This document shows positions 17,499 through 26,261 of a DNA stretch of 64,000 nt, in pieces (the first letter of the stretch is position 1; each line of letters starts with the position of its first letter). The stretch lies in assembly GCF_044464525.1 (NCBI RefSeq), contig NZ_JBIQLE010000014.1:32262-96261 (forward strand), in the 5' to 3' direction. The DNA is from Pusillimonas sp044464525 (GTDB lineage: Bacteria; Pseudomonadota; Gammaproteobacteria; Burkholderiales; Burkholderiaceae_B). A program made the position numbers and the translations under genes. The notes under the pieces were generated by a model. That model saw only the letters and a list, made by a program, of their open reading frames with translations, was not told the origin of the DNA and ran no database searches.

Positions 17499-18263
17499 CT
17501 AGGTGGAGCTGGAGAAGCCTCCATCAATTACAACTACTTCACCTGTGACGAACCGATTCGATTTCACCAAGCTGAGCATCGTTTCCGCCACGTCGTCAGC
17601 AGTGACGCACCGCTTCAAGGGCGTCATCTTCGCGCGACGCTCCATCAGACTGTCATACTTGTCTTTAAGCATGCGCTTCATCCAGTCGCCTTCCATCCAG
17701 CCAGGCGCGACTGCGTTCACGCGAATTTCGGGCCCAAGATTGTAGGCCAGGACCTTGGTCAAACTGACGACAGCCGCCTTACTGGTCGCATAAGCCAGCG
17801 GTTGGGGGCCGGGACGCAGGCCGACGATGCTGGCCGTGTTCACGATGCAACCATTGCCGGCCGCCTTCAACATAGGAACCGCTGCCCGGGTCACCTGAAA
17901 CATGCCTCGTACGTTGACGGCAAAAACCCGATCCCAGTTCTCGGCTGTGACCGATTCAAAATCCTTGGGGTTCACCGCTGAGGTGGTGCCCGCGTTATTG
18001 ATCAGAACGTCGAGTCGGCCGAAACGTTTCTCTACTTCTGCCAACATACTCCTGACTGCGGCGTCGTCGCTGACATCGCACTGCAGCAGAATGGTCTGCG
18101 CCCCCAGCTTCCCAGCCTGGTCCGCCGTTTCGGCGGCGGCATCCCTGCTGCTGCTGTAGTTGATGGCGACGTCATAGCCTTCACGCGCCAGTGCAAGCAC
18201 CGCGCTGCGTCCAATACCTGTACCGCCGCCCGTTACCAAGGCCACTGGTTTCTCTTGAGTCAT
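17499..18263 (-). CDS. SDR-family NAD(P)-dependent oxidoreductase
   Basis: 254 aa classical short-chain dehydrogenase: TGGGTGIGRS near residue 11 for the nucleotide, NNAGTT near 90, serine in TASIVG, catalytic YATSK near 157, and a C-terminal VTGEVVVIDGGFS. It resembles FabG-type 3-ketoacyl or hydroxy-acyl reductases. It is the first gene of the leftward SDR-TRAP-LysR operon, with GGAGACGGA before the ATG and a TGAACATGTTC palindrome 28 bp upstream. It probably acts in the pathway of the divergent AMP ligase. Confidence 0.92.
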   Translation of the reverse strand: MTQEKPVALVTGGGTGIGRSAVLALAREGYDVAINYSSSRDAAAETADQAGKLGAQTILLQCDVSDDAAVRSMLAEVEKRFGRLDVLINNAGTTSAVNPKDFESVTAENWDRVFAVNVRGMFQVTRAAVPMLKAAGNGCIVNTASIVGLRPGPQPLAYATSKAAVVSLTKVLAYNLGPEIRVNAVAPGWMEGDWMKRMLKDKYDSLMERRAKMTPLKRCVTADDVAETMLSLVKSNRFVTGEVVVIDGGFSSST

Positions 18264-18290
18264 TCCGTCTCCTTGCGTCTTTAATTATTA

Positions 18291-18302
18291 TGAACATGTT
18301 CT
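18291..18302. promoter_or_regulatory. Putative TetR operator, site 1 (TGAACATGTTCT)
   Basis: Matches the perfect palindrome at 18417-18428 at 11 of 12 positions. It lies 28 bp upstream of the SDR start, well placed to block transcription of the leftward SDR-TRAP operon. Confidence 0.6.
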
Positions 18303-18416
18303 ACTTTAGATCACGATCATATTTCTGGCAAGAACAAAAATAACATTCACATACCAAACTTATTCAGGTTTTCACTGATTCAACTTCGTTGACATGAAAA
18401 TGATCACAATCTAAAC

Positions 18417-18428
18417 TGAACATGTTCA
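18417..18428. promoter_or_regulatory. Putative TetR operator, site 2 (TGAACATGTTCA)
   Basis: Perfect 12-bp palindrome in the divergent intergenic region, 89 bp before the AMP-ligase start. It shares TGAAC-N2-GTTCA with sites at 18291 and 21830, the latter upstream of the tetR-family gene. Confidence 0.65.
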
Positions 18429-18517
18429 GATAATAGAAAACCATAGAACTTCGGCTCTGCCGTGCCCGCAAAGTTGCGGCCCGGCCCATGTGTCGGAAAA
18501 ACACTTAGGAGGAAACA

Positions 18518-20188
18518 ATGCTTGAAGGATTTGTTCCATTTCCGCCCGACTATGCCCGCCGCTATCGCGAAAAAGGCTATTGGCAGGATAAGTCTCTAAC
18601 CCAGGAATTCAAGGTCGTATTCCAAAAGTACGCCAAGCGTGTGGCCATCATCGACAGAGCCCGTTCTTACACGTATGAAGACGTGGATCAGGCTTCCGGC
18701 CGTTTGGCGCTCAACCTGCTTGAGCTGGGTCTTGAACCGCTTGACCGTGTAGTCGTGCAGCTTCCCAACGTTGCCGAGTTCGTCATACTTTATTTCGCGT
18801 TGCAGAAGATCGGCTGCATTCCCATCGCCGCCCTGGCCAGCCACCGTTACCTGGAAGTAAGCCAATTCGTTGCCCTGTCAGGCGCAACCGCCTGCGTCAG
18901 CCCCGACCGGCAAGGCGAATTCGACTTCCAGGACATGATCACGCGAGTGCAGCAGCAAAGCTCCAGCCTGAAACACGGCATCATTCTAGGAGACGCCCGC
19001 CCCGGATTTCACTCTTTGCAAGACCTTATTGAAAAAGAACCGACACAGTCCGGGCCGGAGCGACTCGAGGCCATTGACATCGACCCGTCCGACCCCGCCG
19101 TCTTTCAGTTGTCCGGTGGAACCACCGGGGTGCCGAAGTTGATCCCGCGCACCCACAACGACTATGCGTACAACTCCAAGATTGCTGCTCAGACCTGCCG
19201 GATTGAAGCGCATCATGTGCTGCTTGTCATACTGCCCATCGCGCACAACCTGCCGCTGGCCTGCCCCGGCATCCAGGGCTTCATGTTCCAAGGCGCCAAA
19301 GTGGTCTTGTTGGCAAGCACACGCCCTCGAGACGTCTGCGCCGCGATCCAGGATCATGGCGTCACCCACATCAAGGTGGTCCCGGCGTTGCTCATCCGGC
19401 TGCTTAATGACCCGTCAGTCGGCCAATACAACCTGTCGTCGCTGCAAGTCATACAAAGCGGCGGGCAGCGCCTGCAACCGGAAGTTCGCATGCTGGCTCG
19501 AAAGCTTATTCCCAGCGCCTTCATCCAAGAGAACTTCGGCATGGGCGAAGGGCTGTTGTTCTTTGTGCGCCACGACGATCCTGAAGACGTCAGGCTGGAA
19601 ACGGTCGGTAGCCCGGTATGCCCGGATGATGAAGTGCGCATCGTGGACGAGGACGGCGTAGACGTTCCGTTCGGAGAAACCGGCGAGATGTGGTGCCGGG
19701 GGCCGTATACGCTGCGCGGATACTTCGGCGTGCCGGAATACAACCAGAACGCCTTTTCACCCGATGGATTCTACAAATCGGGCGACCTCATGCGCCAGCA
19801 CCCGTCGGGTCGCTATATGGTCGAGGGCCGCCGCAAAGACTTGATCAATCGAGGTGGTGAAAAAATCAGCGCCGAAGAGATCGAAAACTTGATTCTGTCG
19901 CATCCGGCCGTTAAGGACATCGCCTGCGTTCCCATCCCCGACCCCGACATGGGCGAGCGCATGTGCGCCTGCGCCTTGCTGCACGAGGGCGCAACACTGG
20001 ATTTCGACACCCTTAAATCTTTCCTGATCGACAAAGAAATCGCCAAGTACAAGTTACCTGAGCGTCTGGAAATCATGCAGGAATTTCCTCTATCGACGTT
20101 CGGCAAAGTTTCAAAGAAAAAATTGCGAGAAATGATCACCGAAAAAATGATCCAGGAACAACCAGGTCATGCGTCAAGCACGCCCTGA
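18518..20188 (+). CDS. Aryl-AMP/CoA ligase (2,3-dihydroxybenzoate-AMP ligase-like)
   Basis: 556 aa member of the ANL superfamily. It has the P-loop FQLSGGTTGVPKLIPRTH near residue 200, ENFGMGEGLL near 345, SGDL and GRRKDLINRGGEKISAEEIE near 430-450, and the A10 lysine in STFGKVSKKKLRE near 530. The N-terminus (FVPFPPDYARRYREKGYW) matches EntE/DhbE-type aryl-acid ligases. No siderophore genes are nearby, so it more likely activates an aromatic acid for catabolism. Start has AGGAGGAAACA. It is followed 23 bp later by an amidohydrolase and appears to be under TetR control. Confidence 0.9.
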   Translation: MLEGFVPFPPDYARRYREKGYWQDKSLTQEFKVVFQKYAKRVAIIDRARSYTYEDVDQASGRLALNLLELGLEPLDRVVVQLPNVAEFVILYFALQKIGCIPIAALASHRYLEVSQFVALSGATACVSPDRQGEFDFQDMITRVQQQSSSLKHGIILGDARPGFHSLQDLIEKEPTQSGPERLEAIDIDPSDPAVFQLSGGTTGVPKLIPRTHNDYAYNSKIAAQTCRIEAHHVLLVILPIAHNLPLACPGIQGFMFQGAKVVLLASTRPRDVCAAIQDHGVTHIKVVPALLIRLLNDPSVGQYNLSSLQVIQSGGQRLQPEVRMLARKLIPSAFIQENFGMGEGLLFFVRHDDPEDVRLETVGSPVCPDDEVRIVDEDGVDVPFGETGEMWCRGPYTLRGYFGVPEYNQNAFSPDGFYKSGDLMRQHPSGRYMVEGRRKDLINRGGEKISAEEIENLILSHPAVKDIACVPIPDPDMGERMCACALLHEGATLDFDTLKSFLIDKEIAKYKLPERLEIMQEFPLSTFGKVSKKKLREMITEKMIQEQPGHASSTP

Positions 20189-20211
20189 AACCATTACCCG
20201 AGGGAAAAAAC

Positions 20212-21054
20212 ATGAGAATCATAGACTTGCATTGCTATCCCAACACTCAAGAGTGGATCTCCTGCCAACAGCCTTATGTGGATGCACTGGCGGAATACTG
20301 GAATCGCCCCTGGACACCCAAAACCGAAGAAGAGGTGGTACAGGACTTCACCGAAGCCGGCGTGGAAGCGGTATTGGTCGCCCTTGACCTGGAAACCACG
20401 GTGGGTACACCGCCATGCTCAAACGAGTTTGTCCATGACATGTGGAAGCGCAACGAAGGCAGGATCATCCAGGCTTGGGGCGCCCTGGAACCATCCAAAG
20501 GTGAAATCGCCATCCGCCAGGCACGCCAGGCCGTCCAAGAGTTCGGCATGATGGGTTTTCATTTTCACCCCATCATGCAGCACTTTTCTGTGGACGAGCG
20601 CCAATACTACCCGCTGTTTGAAGAAATCTCGGCGTTAGGGGCGGCGGTGATGATCGATGTTGGCACGACCGGCATGGGTGCCGGCATGCCCGGCGGCATG
20701 GGCGCCATAATCCGTCATGCTCACCCCGCCGCCATTGATCAGCTCGCAGCCGACTTTCCCAAACTGAAGATCATCATGGCCCATCCTGGCTGGCCTTGGG
20801 TAGACGAAACCACCGCCGTCGCCCTGCATAAGGGGAATGTGCATTGGGAAATGTCGGGCTGGGCTCCCAAATACTTCTGGCCTCAGTTGAAAGTCGACAT
20901 GCGCACCCGGCTGCAAGACAAGATCATGTTTGGCAGTGACTACCCAAGCATGCCTTACGAGCGGCTATTACGCGAATGGGCCGAGCTGGGTTACAGCGAC
21001 GCCATCATGGAAAAAATCTTCCACGGCAATGCCGAGCGGATTCTGGGGCTATAA
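20212..21054 (+). CDS. Amidohydrolase-family protein (ACMSD/decarboxylase-like)
   Basis: 280 aa metal-dependent TIM-barrel protein. The N-terminal IIDLHCYPN supplies a first metal-ligand region (here H-C-Y rather than HxH), GFHFHP at about residue 118 and KIIMAHPGWPW near 185 supply further His, and MFGSDYPSMPYER near 240 supplies the Asp. The form is that of the amidohydrolase-2 (ACMSD/LigW) group, which decarboxylates or hydrolyses aromatic-pathway intermediates. It is coupled to the AMP ligase, so its substrate is probably made from the same acid. The HxH to HxY change is unusual. Confidence 0.87.
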   Translation: MRIIDLHCYPNTQEWISCQQPYVDALAEYWNRPWTPKTEEEVVQDFTEAGVEAVLVALDLETTVGTPPCSNEFVHDMWKRNEGRIIQAWGALEPSKGEIAIRQARQAVQEFGMMGFHFHPIMQHFSVDERQYYPLFEEISALGAAVMIDVGTTGMGAGMPGGMGAIIRHAHPAAIDQLAADFPKLKIIMAHPGWPWVDETTAVALHKGNVHWEMSGWAPKYFWPQLKVDMRTRLQDKIMFGSDYPSMPYERLLREWAELGYSDAIMEKIFHGNAERILGL

Positions 21055-21055
21055 A

Positions 21056-21697
21056 CTACTTAACGGGTTCCAGCCCGTGTATGTATAGACGGAACTGCTT
21101 GCGCAGCGCGGCAAGCCCCTCTTTAAGGTCTGGGTTGTCTTCGGATATCCACAAGCGCACTGCACCTGCATAGATATAGAACAACCCCAGCGCTATGGTC
21201 GCTGGGTTCTCGCGCGAAAGAATACGCCCCCGCTCCTGGGCATCGGCCACCAATTGCCTGACGGAGTCGACCACACGAAGGCGGTTGTCGTTGAACTCTA
21301 CCGACAACTTGCCATGCCGATAGAAGGTTAATTCGCGCAGCAATATGCGTGACAGCGTGGGGTTGCCGGCAAAATCTTCATATAAAAACGAAAAGAACGA
21401 GACCAGTTGCTCTAGCAAAGACTTGCGTGTACTGATCGCTTGCGATGCGCGCTGCTGAATTTCATTAAGGTGATCGACATAGATCAGAAAGATCAGATCA
21501 CGTTTGTCGTCGGCGTAATTGAATAAAGTGCCCAACCCGACCCGCGCCCGCTTGGCTATGTCGCGCGTCGTGGCGGCATCGTAGCCCAGTTCGGTAAAAA
21601 GCTCTTTTGCCGCGGCTTTTATGCGCAGCAGCTTTTCTTGCTTGTTTTGCTCACGCAACCCCATTACAGGCTGATCGACCTTAGCGGCTTTATCCAT
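21056..21697 (-). CDS. TetR-family transcriptional regulator
   Basis: 213 aa. The HTH is at about residues 20-65: KLLRIKAAAKELFTELGYDAATTRDIAKRARVG, then LGTLFNYADDKRDLI. The C-terminal ligand domain is typical in length. It converges on the amidohydrolase with 1 bp between stops. A TGAACAAGTTCA motif lies 133 bp before its start, and two near-identical motifs lie in the divergent region at 18291 and 18417, so it probably represses itself and both operons. The ligand may be an acyl/aryl-CoA or the imported acid (inference). Confidence 0.92.
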   Translation of the reverse strand: MDKAAKVDQPVMGLREQNKQEKLLRIKAAAKELFTELGYDAATTRDIAKRARVGLGTLFNYADDKRDLIFLIYVDHLNEIQQRASQAISTRKSLLEQLVSFFSFLYEDFAGNPTLSRILLRELTFYRHGKLSVEFNDNRLRVVDSVRQLVADAQERGRILSRENPATIALGLFYIYAGAVRLWISEDNPDLKEGLAALRKQFRLYIHGLEPVK

Positions 21698-21829
21698 TTT
21701 TAGTAATCTACTCGTTCAGAATCATAAGGAAGTCGACGGACACTTGGGTTGATATCAGCCGACGCAAACTGGAGGCAAAGCTCGCTTACCTGAAGACTGA
21801 AGACAGTACTTTATCCTTTTATAATAAAA

Positions 21830-21841
21830 TGAACAAGTTCA
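21830..21841. promoter_or_regulatory. Putative TetR operator, site 3 (TGAACAAGTTCA)
   Basis: Palindromic arms TGAAC/GTTCA around two central bases, upstream of the tetR-family gene. It matches the arms of the two sites at 18291 and 18417, which suggests autoregulation. Confidence 0.6.
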
Positions 21842-21954
21842 ATTAAATCATTAGTGCGCTAAAAATATTTAGCGTGAGAGGTTGCGCCAACATCAGTGTG
21901 CCGCAGGTCCTCGTTTCCACCGAGGAACCGGCAATACTACTACCTTAGCCTGTG

Positions 21955-22929
21955 CTATAGCTTGAACAACATTTTAGCGTTCAATCGGCCGATCTTCTGG
22001 CGATCCGGTTCAGAGATCGAAGCATTGTCAAACCAGTCGGCGGCATGGTCGATGTTCTCAAAAGGCCAGTCCGTGGAAAACAAGATGCGATCGGAACCGA
22101 TCTCCAGCAGCGCATCGATCATGGTCTGAGTGCGAAAGTTACCCGACGTCGTCACGTAAAAATTCTCGTTGAAGTATTCTGCGATGCGGCGGTTTGCTGG
22201 ATAGTTGGGAGGCATGCGAACCCAGGCATTGCGATTGTCGATGCGCCACATCATGTACGGCAAGCCCTCGCCCATGTGGCCAAGCACGATGCGCAAGCCA
22301 GGGTGCTTGTCGAAGAGGCCCGACCCCATCAGCCGCAATGCATGGACGGCAGTTTCCTGGGCAAAGGCCCAGGTCGGCCCCATCAGCCATGGATGGTCAT
22401 CATAGATGCGACTATCTTGCGGCAAAGGATTACGCGGATGCAGGTAGAACGGAACATCCAGCTTCGCAACAGTCGCCCAAAAATCCAGATACTGTGACAG
22501 ATCGTAATACAGCAAAGTGTCATCATCGCTGCGCTGACTGAAACCATTGACCAAGGCCCCCACAAAGCCCAGTTCATTCACGCAGCGTTCCAGTTCGCGT
22601 GACGCCGCCTCAGGGTCCTGCAAAGGAAGCGCAGCAAAGGCCCGAAACCGATCTGGACGCTTGGCGCACTCTTCTGCGAGCACGTCATTTGCCCTCTTGG
22701 CAATTTCGACGGCTCGCGCCACACCCGGAATAGCCTGAACGGCTGGCGCGTTAAGGGACAGAATCATGATTTCGATCTCGTGTTTATCCATAAGGTCGAG
22801 CCTCTGGCCGTGAATATCAAGAAGGCGTGCCTGAAGCTCGGTCCAATAATCGCCAGGCACGAAGCCGGCCGAGTCCATCAGCGTTTCCTGAATGGCGAAA
22901 TGTTCTTCTAGTGCGATTTTTCCTTGCAT
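21955..22929 (-). CDS. Gamma-resorcylate (2,6-dihydroxybenzoate) decarboxylase
   Basis: 324 aa from the ATG at 22929, which follows AACGGAG. It aligns by eye over its whole length with known gamma-resorcylate decarboxylases: MQGKIALEEHFAIQETL, DSAGFVPGDYW, ILSLNAPAVQAIP, PFYLHPRNPLPQDSRIYD, GHMGEGLPYMMWRID, and STDWPFENID. The family's metal ligands (Glu8, His10, the His in YLHPRN, the Asp in STDWPF) are all present. It is expected to convert 2,6-dihydroxybenzoate to resorcinol non-oxidatively and reversibly. The homologous 2,3-dihydroxybenzoate decarboxylases are a close alternative. No hydroxyquinol-pathway gene is in the window. Confidence 0.92.
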   Translation of the reverse strand: MQGKIALEEHFAIQETLMDSAGFVPGDYWTELQARLLDIHGQRLDLMDKHEIEIMILSLNAPAVQAIPGVARAVEIAKRANDVLAEECAKRPDRFRAFAALPLQDPEAASRELERCVNELGFVGALVNGFSQRSDDDTLLYYDLSQYLDFWATVAKLDVPFYLHPRNPLPQDSRIYDDHPWLMGPTWAFAQETAVHALRLMGSGLFDKHPGLRIVLGHMGEGLPYMMWRIDNRNAWVRMPPNYPANRRIAEYFNENFYVTTSGNFRTQTMIDALLEIGSDRILFSTDWPFENIDHAADWFDNASISEPDRQKIGRLNAKMLFKL

Positions 22930-23024
22930 GTCAGCTCCGTTGAGTTTTCTTGGTTTGTTAAGGCTTCGCGACACGCAATTGAATAGTGGGAAACTCGGCC
23001 ATGCGATTATGAGCGACCGAACAT

Positions 23025-23198
23025 AACAGGTGTACGGTCAGTATCGCGTTGACTCCAAGCGGTAAGGCCTTGGTCGAACAACTGAGGCCGCTTGCTGCGC
23101 ATTTCGAGGCGGTGGGTACCAAATGATTTAGCGCGAAAGAAATCGCCTGGCTAAAACAAGCGCTCGCCCAGATACACGACGATCTCCAGGAACTTTAG
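23025..23198 (+). pseudogene. MarR-family regulator, C-terminal remnant
   Basis: The frame reads NRCTVSIALTPSGKALVEQ, RPLAAHFEAVGTK, an in-frame TGA, then FSAKEIAWLKQALAQIHDD and a stop. This matches the wing and last helices of MarR proteins (LTPxGxALVE, then LSxxExxxLxxxL). The N-terminal HTH is missing and the reading frame is broken, so it is a relic. It sits in the 320-bp gap between the decarboxylase and the esterase; I see nothing else in that gap. Confidence 0.55.
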
Positions 23199-23249
23199 GC
23201 TTGAAGGCCACGCCGTCATATCAGTGTGAATAAGCCTCGTCCACGATCA

Positions 23250-24869
23250 TCACCTTGGACAATACGGCAGAATCAGTCGCGACTGATGGACCGCATCGTG
23301 GTGATAGGTGTCGGTTCCAACCTTCTGTCCATACCAATGCGTCATCGGCGCATCGGCGATCAGCGAATCGAAATTGCTGATTTCCAGCCGTATGCGTTCG
23401 CCGGGTTTTACCAGGAACGACATTGGCAACAGCTCAATCCGCATTTCATAGACTGTTCCTGGCGTCAAAGAATCGACTTCGCCATGCTTGTGAAATGGCA
23501 ACATCTCTTGCGTCAGTGTGGGGTCTTCAGCCCGATGAGATGCACGCAGCCATCCCTGGGTAACCTTCCGCGCAGCAAATCCATGCTTTGCCGGCGTCAA
23601 GACCTGCAGCTTGGCGATTACGTCCATATCGCTCTGATCGGTCGATCCGTGCAGCACCAGCACGCCGTGCCCCGTAAACTCACGCGCCACAGAGAATTCG
23701 CCGCTGGTATAAGTGACAACGCGCGCGGTGTGGTCAGGGATGCCGTCTATTATCGTCGTTACTCCCAGCATCCACTGCGGATCAGGGTAGCTCCAGGAAG
23801 TGGCAACCTCGTCGTTGCCGGCAGGTTCACCGACTAAAGAACCGTCGTTCAGCGAGCGCACCACCCCGCTTCTACGAGAGGAAAGATAGTAGCTATCCGG
23901 CGTGGCTTCTGGTGGAGGCCAGCATTCGGCGGACCGGTATCTGCCATCTCCATTGACGAACGCACGTACTGCGGGACGCTCCATTACCTTGGTGTCCTTC
24001 CCTTTCAAATGATGGTCATACCAAGGAAGGATCTCGCGCCGATGGAAATCTTCATCGTCAAAGATTCTTTGCGCATCAGAGAACGTATAAGACTCAATGA
24101 GCAACAACTGCTTCGGCCCGCGCACGCGATTGAATCCCATGACATTGCCACGCAGATGCAAGCCGGCTTTGCTCCATGCTCCGATGGAGAACACTGGAAT
24201 ATCCACCTGATCGAGCTCCCAGAACGGCGAACGGCGACGGTGCCAGTCGTTGTCCAGAGTGTTGGAAATGATATTGGGCAGCAACTCATGACGCTGGCCA
24301 CCACGCACGTCGTGCCCTTCCGCCTGGTGTTGCAGCATTACCGCGCCCATCAACCATGGGCTCAACAGCCCGATCTGCGGGATGCCGCCATGGTAGAGCC
24401 AATCTCGATACATATCGTTTGAACCGTCATAGGGCACGATGGTCTTCAAATGCGGCGGCCGGGTGCGCGCCGCATTCCATTGGCTCCAGGCGAAGTAAGA
24501 CTGTCCGATCATGCCCACATTGCTGTCGCACCAGGGCTGAGCGGCCACATGCTCGATGGCGTCATGAATGGCCTCCCCTTCTGCTCGAGACACAGCATCC
24601 CATACCCCTTCAGATCGCCCGCTGCCCGGCACATCGACGATGACATAAGCGTAACCCTCGTCGAGATACATCTGCATGGGGCCATACTCGACAAACGGAA
24701 ATACCCAGTGCGCGGGCAAGCGGCGCAAGGCCTTCTGGTACGGCGATGCCGCCAACAATACCGGGTAAGACTCCGAGCCGTGCTCCGGCAGGTAGACGTC
24801 TGCCCTTAGCAATACGCCTTCCCGGGTTGAAAACTCGATTTCAAAGGGTTGAACACTCACGGCAACCAT
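23250..24869 (-). CDS. CocE/NonD-family hydrolase (X-Pro dipeptidyl-peptidase-like esterase)
   Basis: 539 aa. It has an alpha/beta-hydrolase core with the nucleophile serine in GMIGQSYFAWSQ near residue 125, preceded by YVIVDVPGSGRSEG near 90. A C-terminal jelly-roll follows (GTVYEMRIELLP, KPGERIRLEISNFDS, typical of cocaine esterase). These enzymes cleave esters, amides or acyl side groups. It is the last gene of the leftward reductase-VOC-FAH-MFS operon, so it may release an aromatic acid or cleave an acylated intermediate. No signal peptide. Confidence 0.9.
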   Translation of the reverse strand: MVAVSVQPFEIEFSTREGVLLRADVYLPEHGSESYPVLLAASPYQKALRRLPAHWVFPFVEYGPMQMYLDEGYAYVIVDVPGSGRSEGVWDAVSRAEGEAIHDAIEHVAAQPWCDSNVGMIGQSYFAWSQWNAARTRPPHLKTIVPYDGSNDMYRDWLYHGGIPQIGLLSPWLMGAVMLQHQAEGHDVRGGQRHELLPNIISNTLDNDWHRRRSPFWELDQVDIPVFSIGAWSKAGLHLRGNVMGFNRVRGPKQLLLIESYTFSDAQRIFDDEDFHRREILPWYDHHLKGKDTKVMERPAVRAFVNGDGRYRSAECWPPPEATPDSYYLSSRRSGVVRSLNDGSLVGEPAGNDEVATSWSYPDPQWMLGVTTIIDGIPDHTARVVTYTSGEFSVAREFTGHGVLVLHGSTDQSDMDVIAKLQVLTPAKHGFAARKVTQGWLRASHRAEDPTLTQEMLPFHKHGEVDSLTPGTVYEMRIELLPMSFLVKPGERIRLEISNFDSLIADAPMTHWYGQKVGTDTYHHDAVHQSRLILPYCPR

Positions 24870-24940
24870 ATCGCAAATCCAGGAAAAGTTGTTGGCCAGC
24901 TATCAGAAATTAAAGCTCAAACAATAGCGACGTTCGCCCG

Positions 24941-26224
24941 TCAGGCCGCCGCAGCCGGCTCTGCCGCTACCGGCGCAGGCTCACGACTGGCGAAGCGATA
25001 GGCGCCCAGAGCCTTGAAGCAGAAAGCGCATAGCACCAACAACAATGCCAGGGCGAACAATGCTTGGCTATATCCCCCAAAGTTGCTGCGGCTAACACCT
25101 ACCGCCATGATGCCAAGAGCCGCGCACAGCTGAAACGCCGCAAAAATGACGCCGTAAATGGCGCCGAAAGACTTGATGCCGAAATAACGCGGAATAATAT
25201 AGCTAAGCACGTCAAACTCGGCGCCAACCACAAAGCCAATGGCCGCCGCGCATAGAATGGCTGAATTGAATGGAGCGCCAGAACCGAGACCGAATAAGGC
25301 CAAGGCTGCCACCAGACACAATACGATCATGATGGTCGAGGCATGGATACGATCCAACAACCAGCCTGTGCAGACCCGGCCGAAAATCAAGGCAATGCCC
25401 AGTACAGCCTGCAACCCGCCCGCTGCCTGCGGAGTCATGCCCAAATCAATCAGCACCCGGGTCTGGTGCACAATAGCCGCAGTGCTGACTGCTCCAAGCA
25501 GTGCGAAGGCCAGCACAATGATTTTCAACTCGCGCGTCTGCCAGGAAGCTTTCAGATCCATGCCACGCAACACGGCCGTTGCATGGCCCTTATGCTGGAT
25601 CGAATCCTTGCGATCTTTCAGAAAGAAGAAAGCAATCGGCCAGGTCACCACGATGGCCACCAAACCAAGGGCGACGTAGGCCGTGCGCCAGCCGTAGTTG
25701 GCAATCATGTAGACGGCCAGGGGCGGCATCATGGCAGCGCCGATGCCGATTCCCGCATTGGCGATACCGAATGCCAGGCCCAGACGCCGTTCGAACCACA
25801 TTCCCGTCAATTTCAGGTACGCAATCGGCCAAGCGCCTAATCCGCACCAGGCGATCACCACCCAGGCCGCATAGAACACCCAGATATTATTGGGAAGAAA
25901 ATGCAAGCACGCATAACTGACTCCCAGCAGCGGCACTGAAATCAATACCAGCGGCCGTCCGCCAAAACGATCGACCAAACGCCCTTGAACGATCGACGTC
26001 AGCATGATCATGAAGGAAATAATCATGGCGCCCGCAGAAATCGAGGCAATACTCCAACCGAATTCCTGATGCAGCGGCGTGATGAAAGTGCCGAAGCAGA
26101 ACACCAGCAATACGCTGGGCCCAAGTGATAACCCGACCAAGCTGGCCAGAGTTGTCTTCCAGCCCTGGTAAACATTGCCCGACGAGTCGACCAGCGACTC
26201 ACTCTCCATGATGTGGCTACTCAT
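24941..26224 (-). CDS. MFS transporter, probable aromatic/organic-acid permease
   Basis: 427 aa with about 12 membrane segments. The MFS loop 2-3 motif appears as GRLVDRFGGRPLVLISV near residue 95, and a repeat near residue 300 reads GRVCTGWLLDRIHAS. The N-terminus is a short cytoplasmic arm. The ribosome site AGGAGACAGAA precedes the ATG. It lies between FAH and the esterase gene, so uptake of the substrate of this operon is likely; export cannot be excluded. Confidence 0.9.
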   Translation of the reverse strand: MSSHIMESESLVDSSGNVYQGWKTTLASLVGLSLGPSVLLVFCFGTFITPLHQEFGWSIASISAGAMIISFMIMLTSIVQGRLVDRFGGRPLVLISVPLLGVSYACLHFLPNNIWVFYAAWVVIAWCGLGAWPIAYLKLTGMWFERRLGLAFGIANAGIGIGAAMMPPLAVYMIANYGWRTAYVALGLVAIVVTWPIAFFFLKDRKDSIQHKGHATAVLRGMDLKASWQTRELKIIVLAFALLGAVSTAAIVHQTRVLIDLGMTPQAAGGLQAVLGIALIFGRVCTGWLLDRIHASTIMIVLCLVAALALFGLGSGAPFNSAILCAAAIGFVVGAEFDVLSYIIPRYFGIKSFGAIYGVIFAAFQLCAALGIMAVGVSRSNFGGYSQALFALALLLVLCAFCFKALGAYRFASREPAPVAAEPAAAA

Positions 26225-26261
26225 TTCTGTCTCCTGTCTTTTCTAATAAAAATAGTAGTTG

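Noticed and set aside
21857..21874. Hairpin CGCTAAA-AATA-TTTAGCG between the decarboxylase and tetR
   Set aside because: Perfect but short, with no T-run and no clear role; could be chance in AT-rich DNA.
23226..23837. 203-codon forward frame opposite the CocE-type hydrolase
   Set aside because: Shadow frame; the reverse frame has the nucleophile motif and family length.
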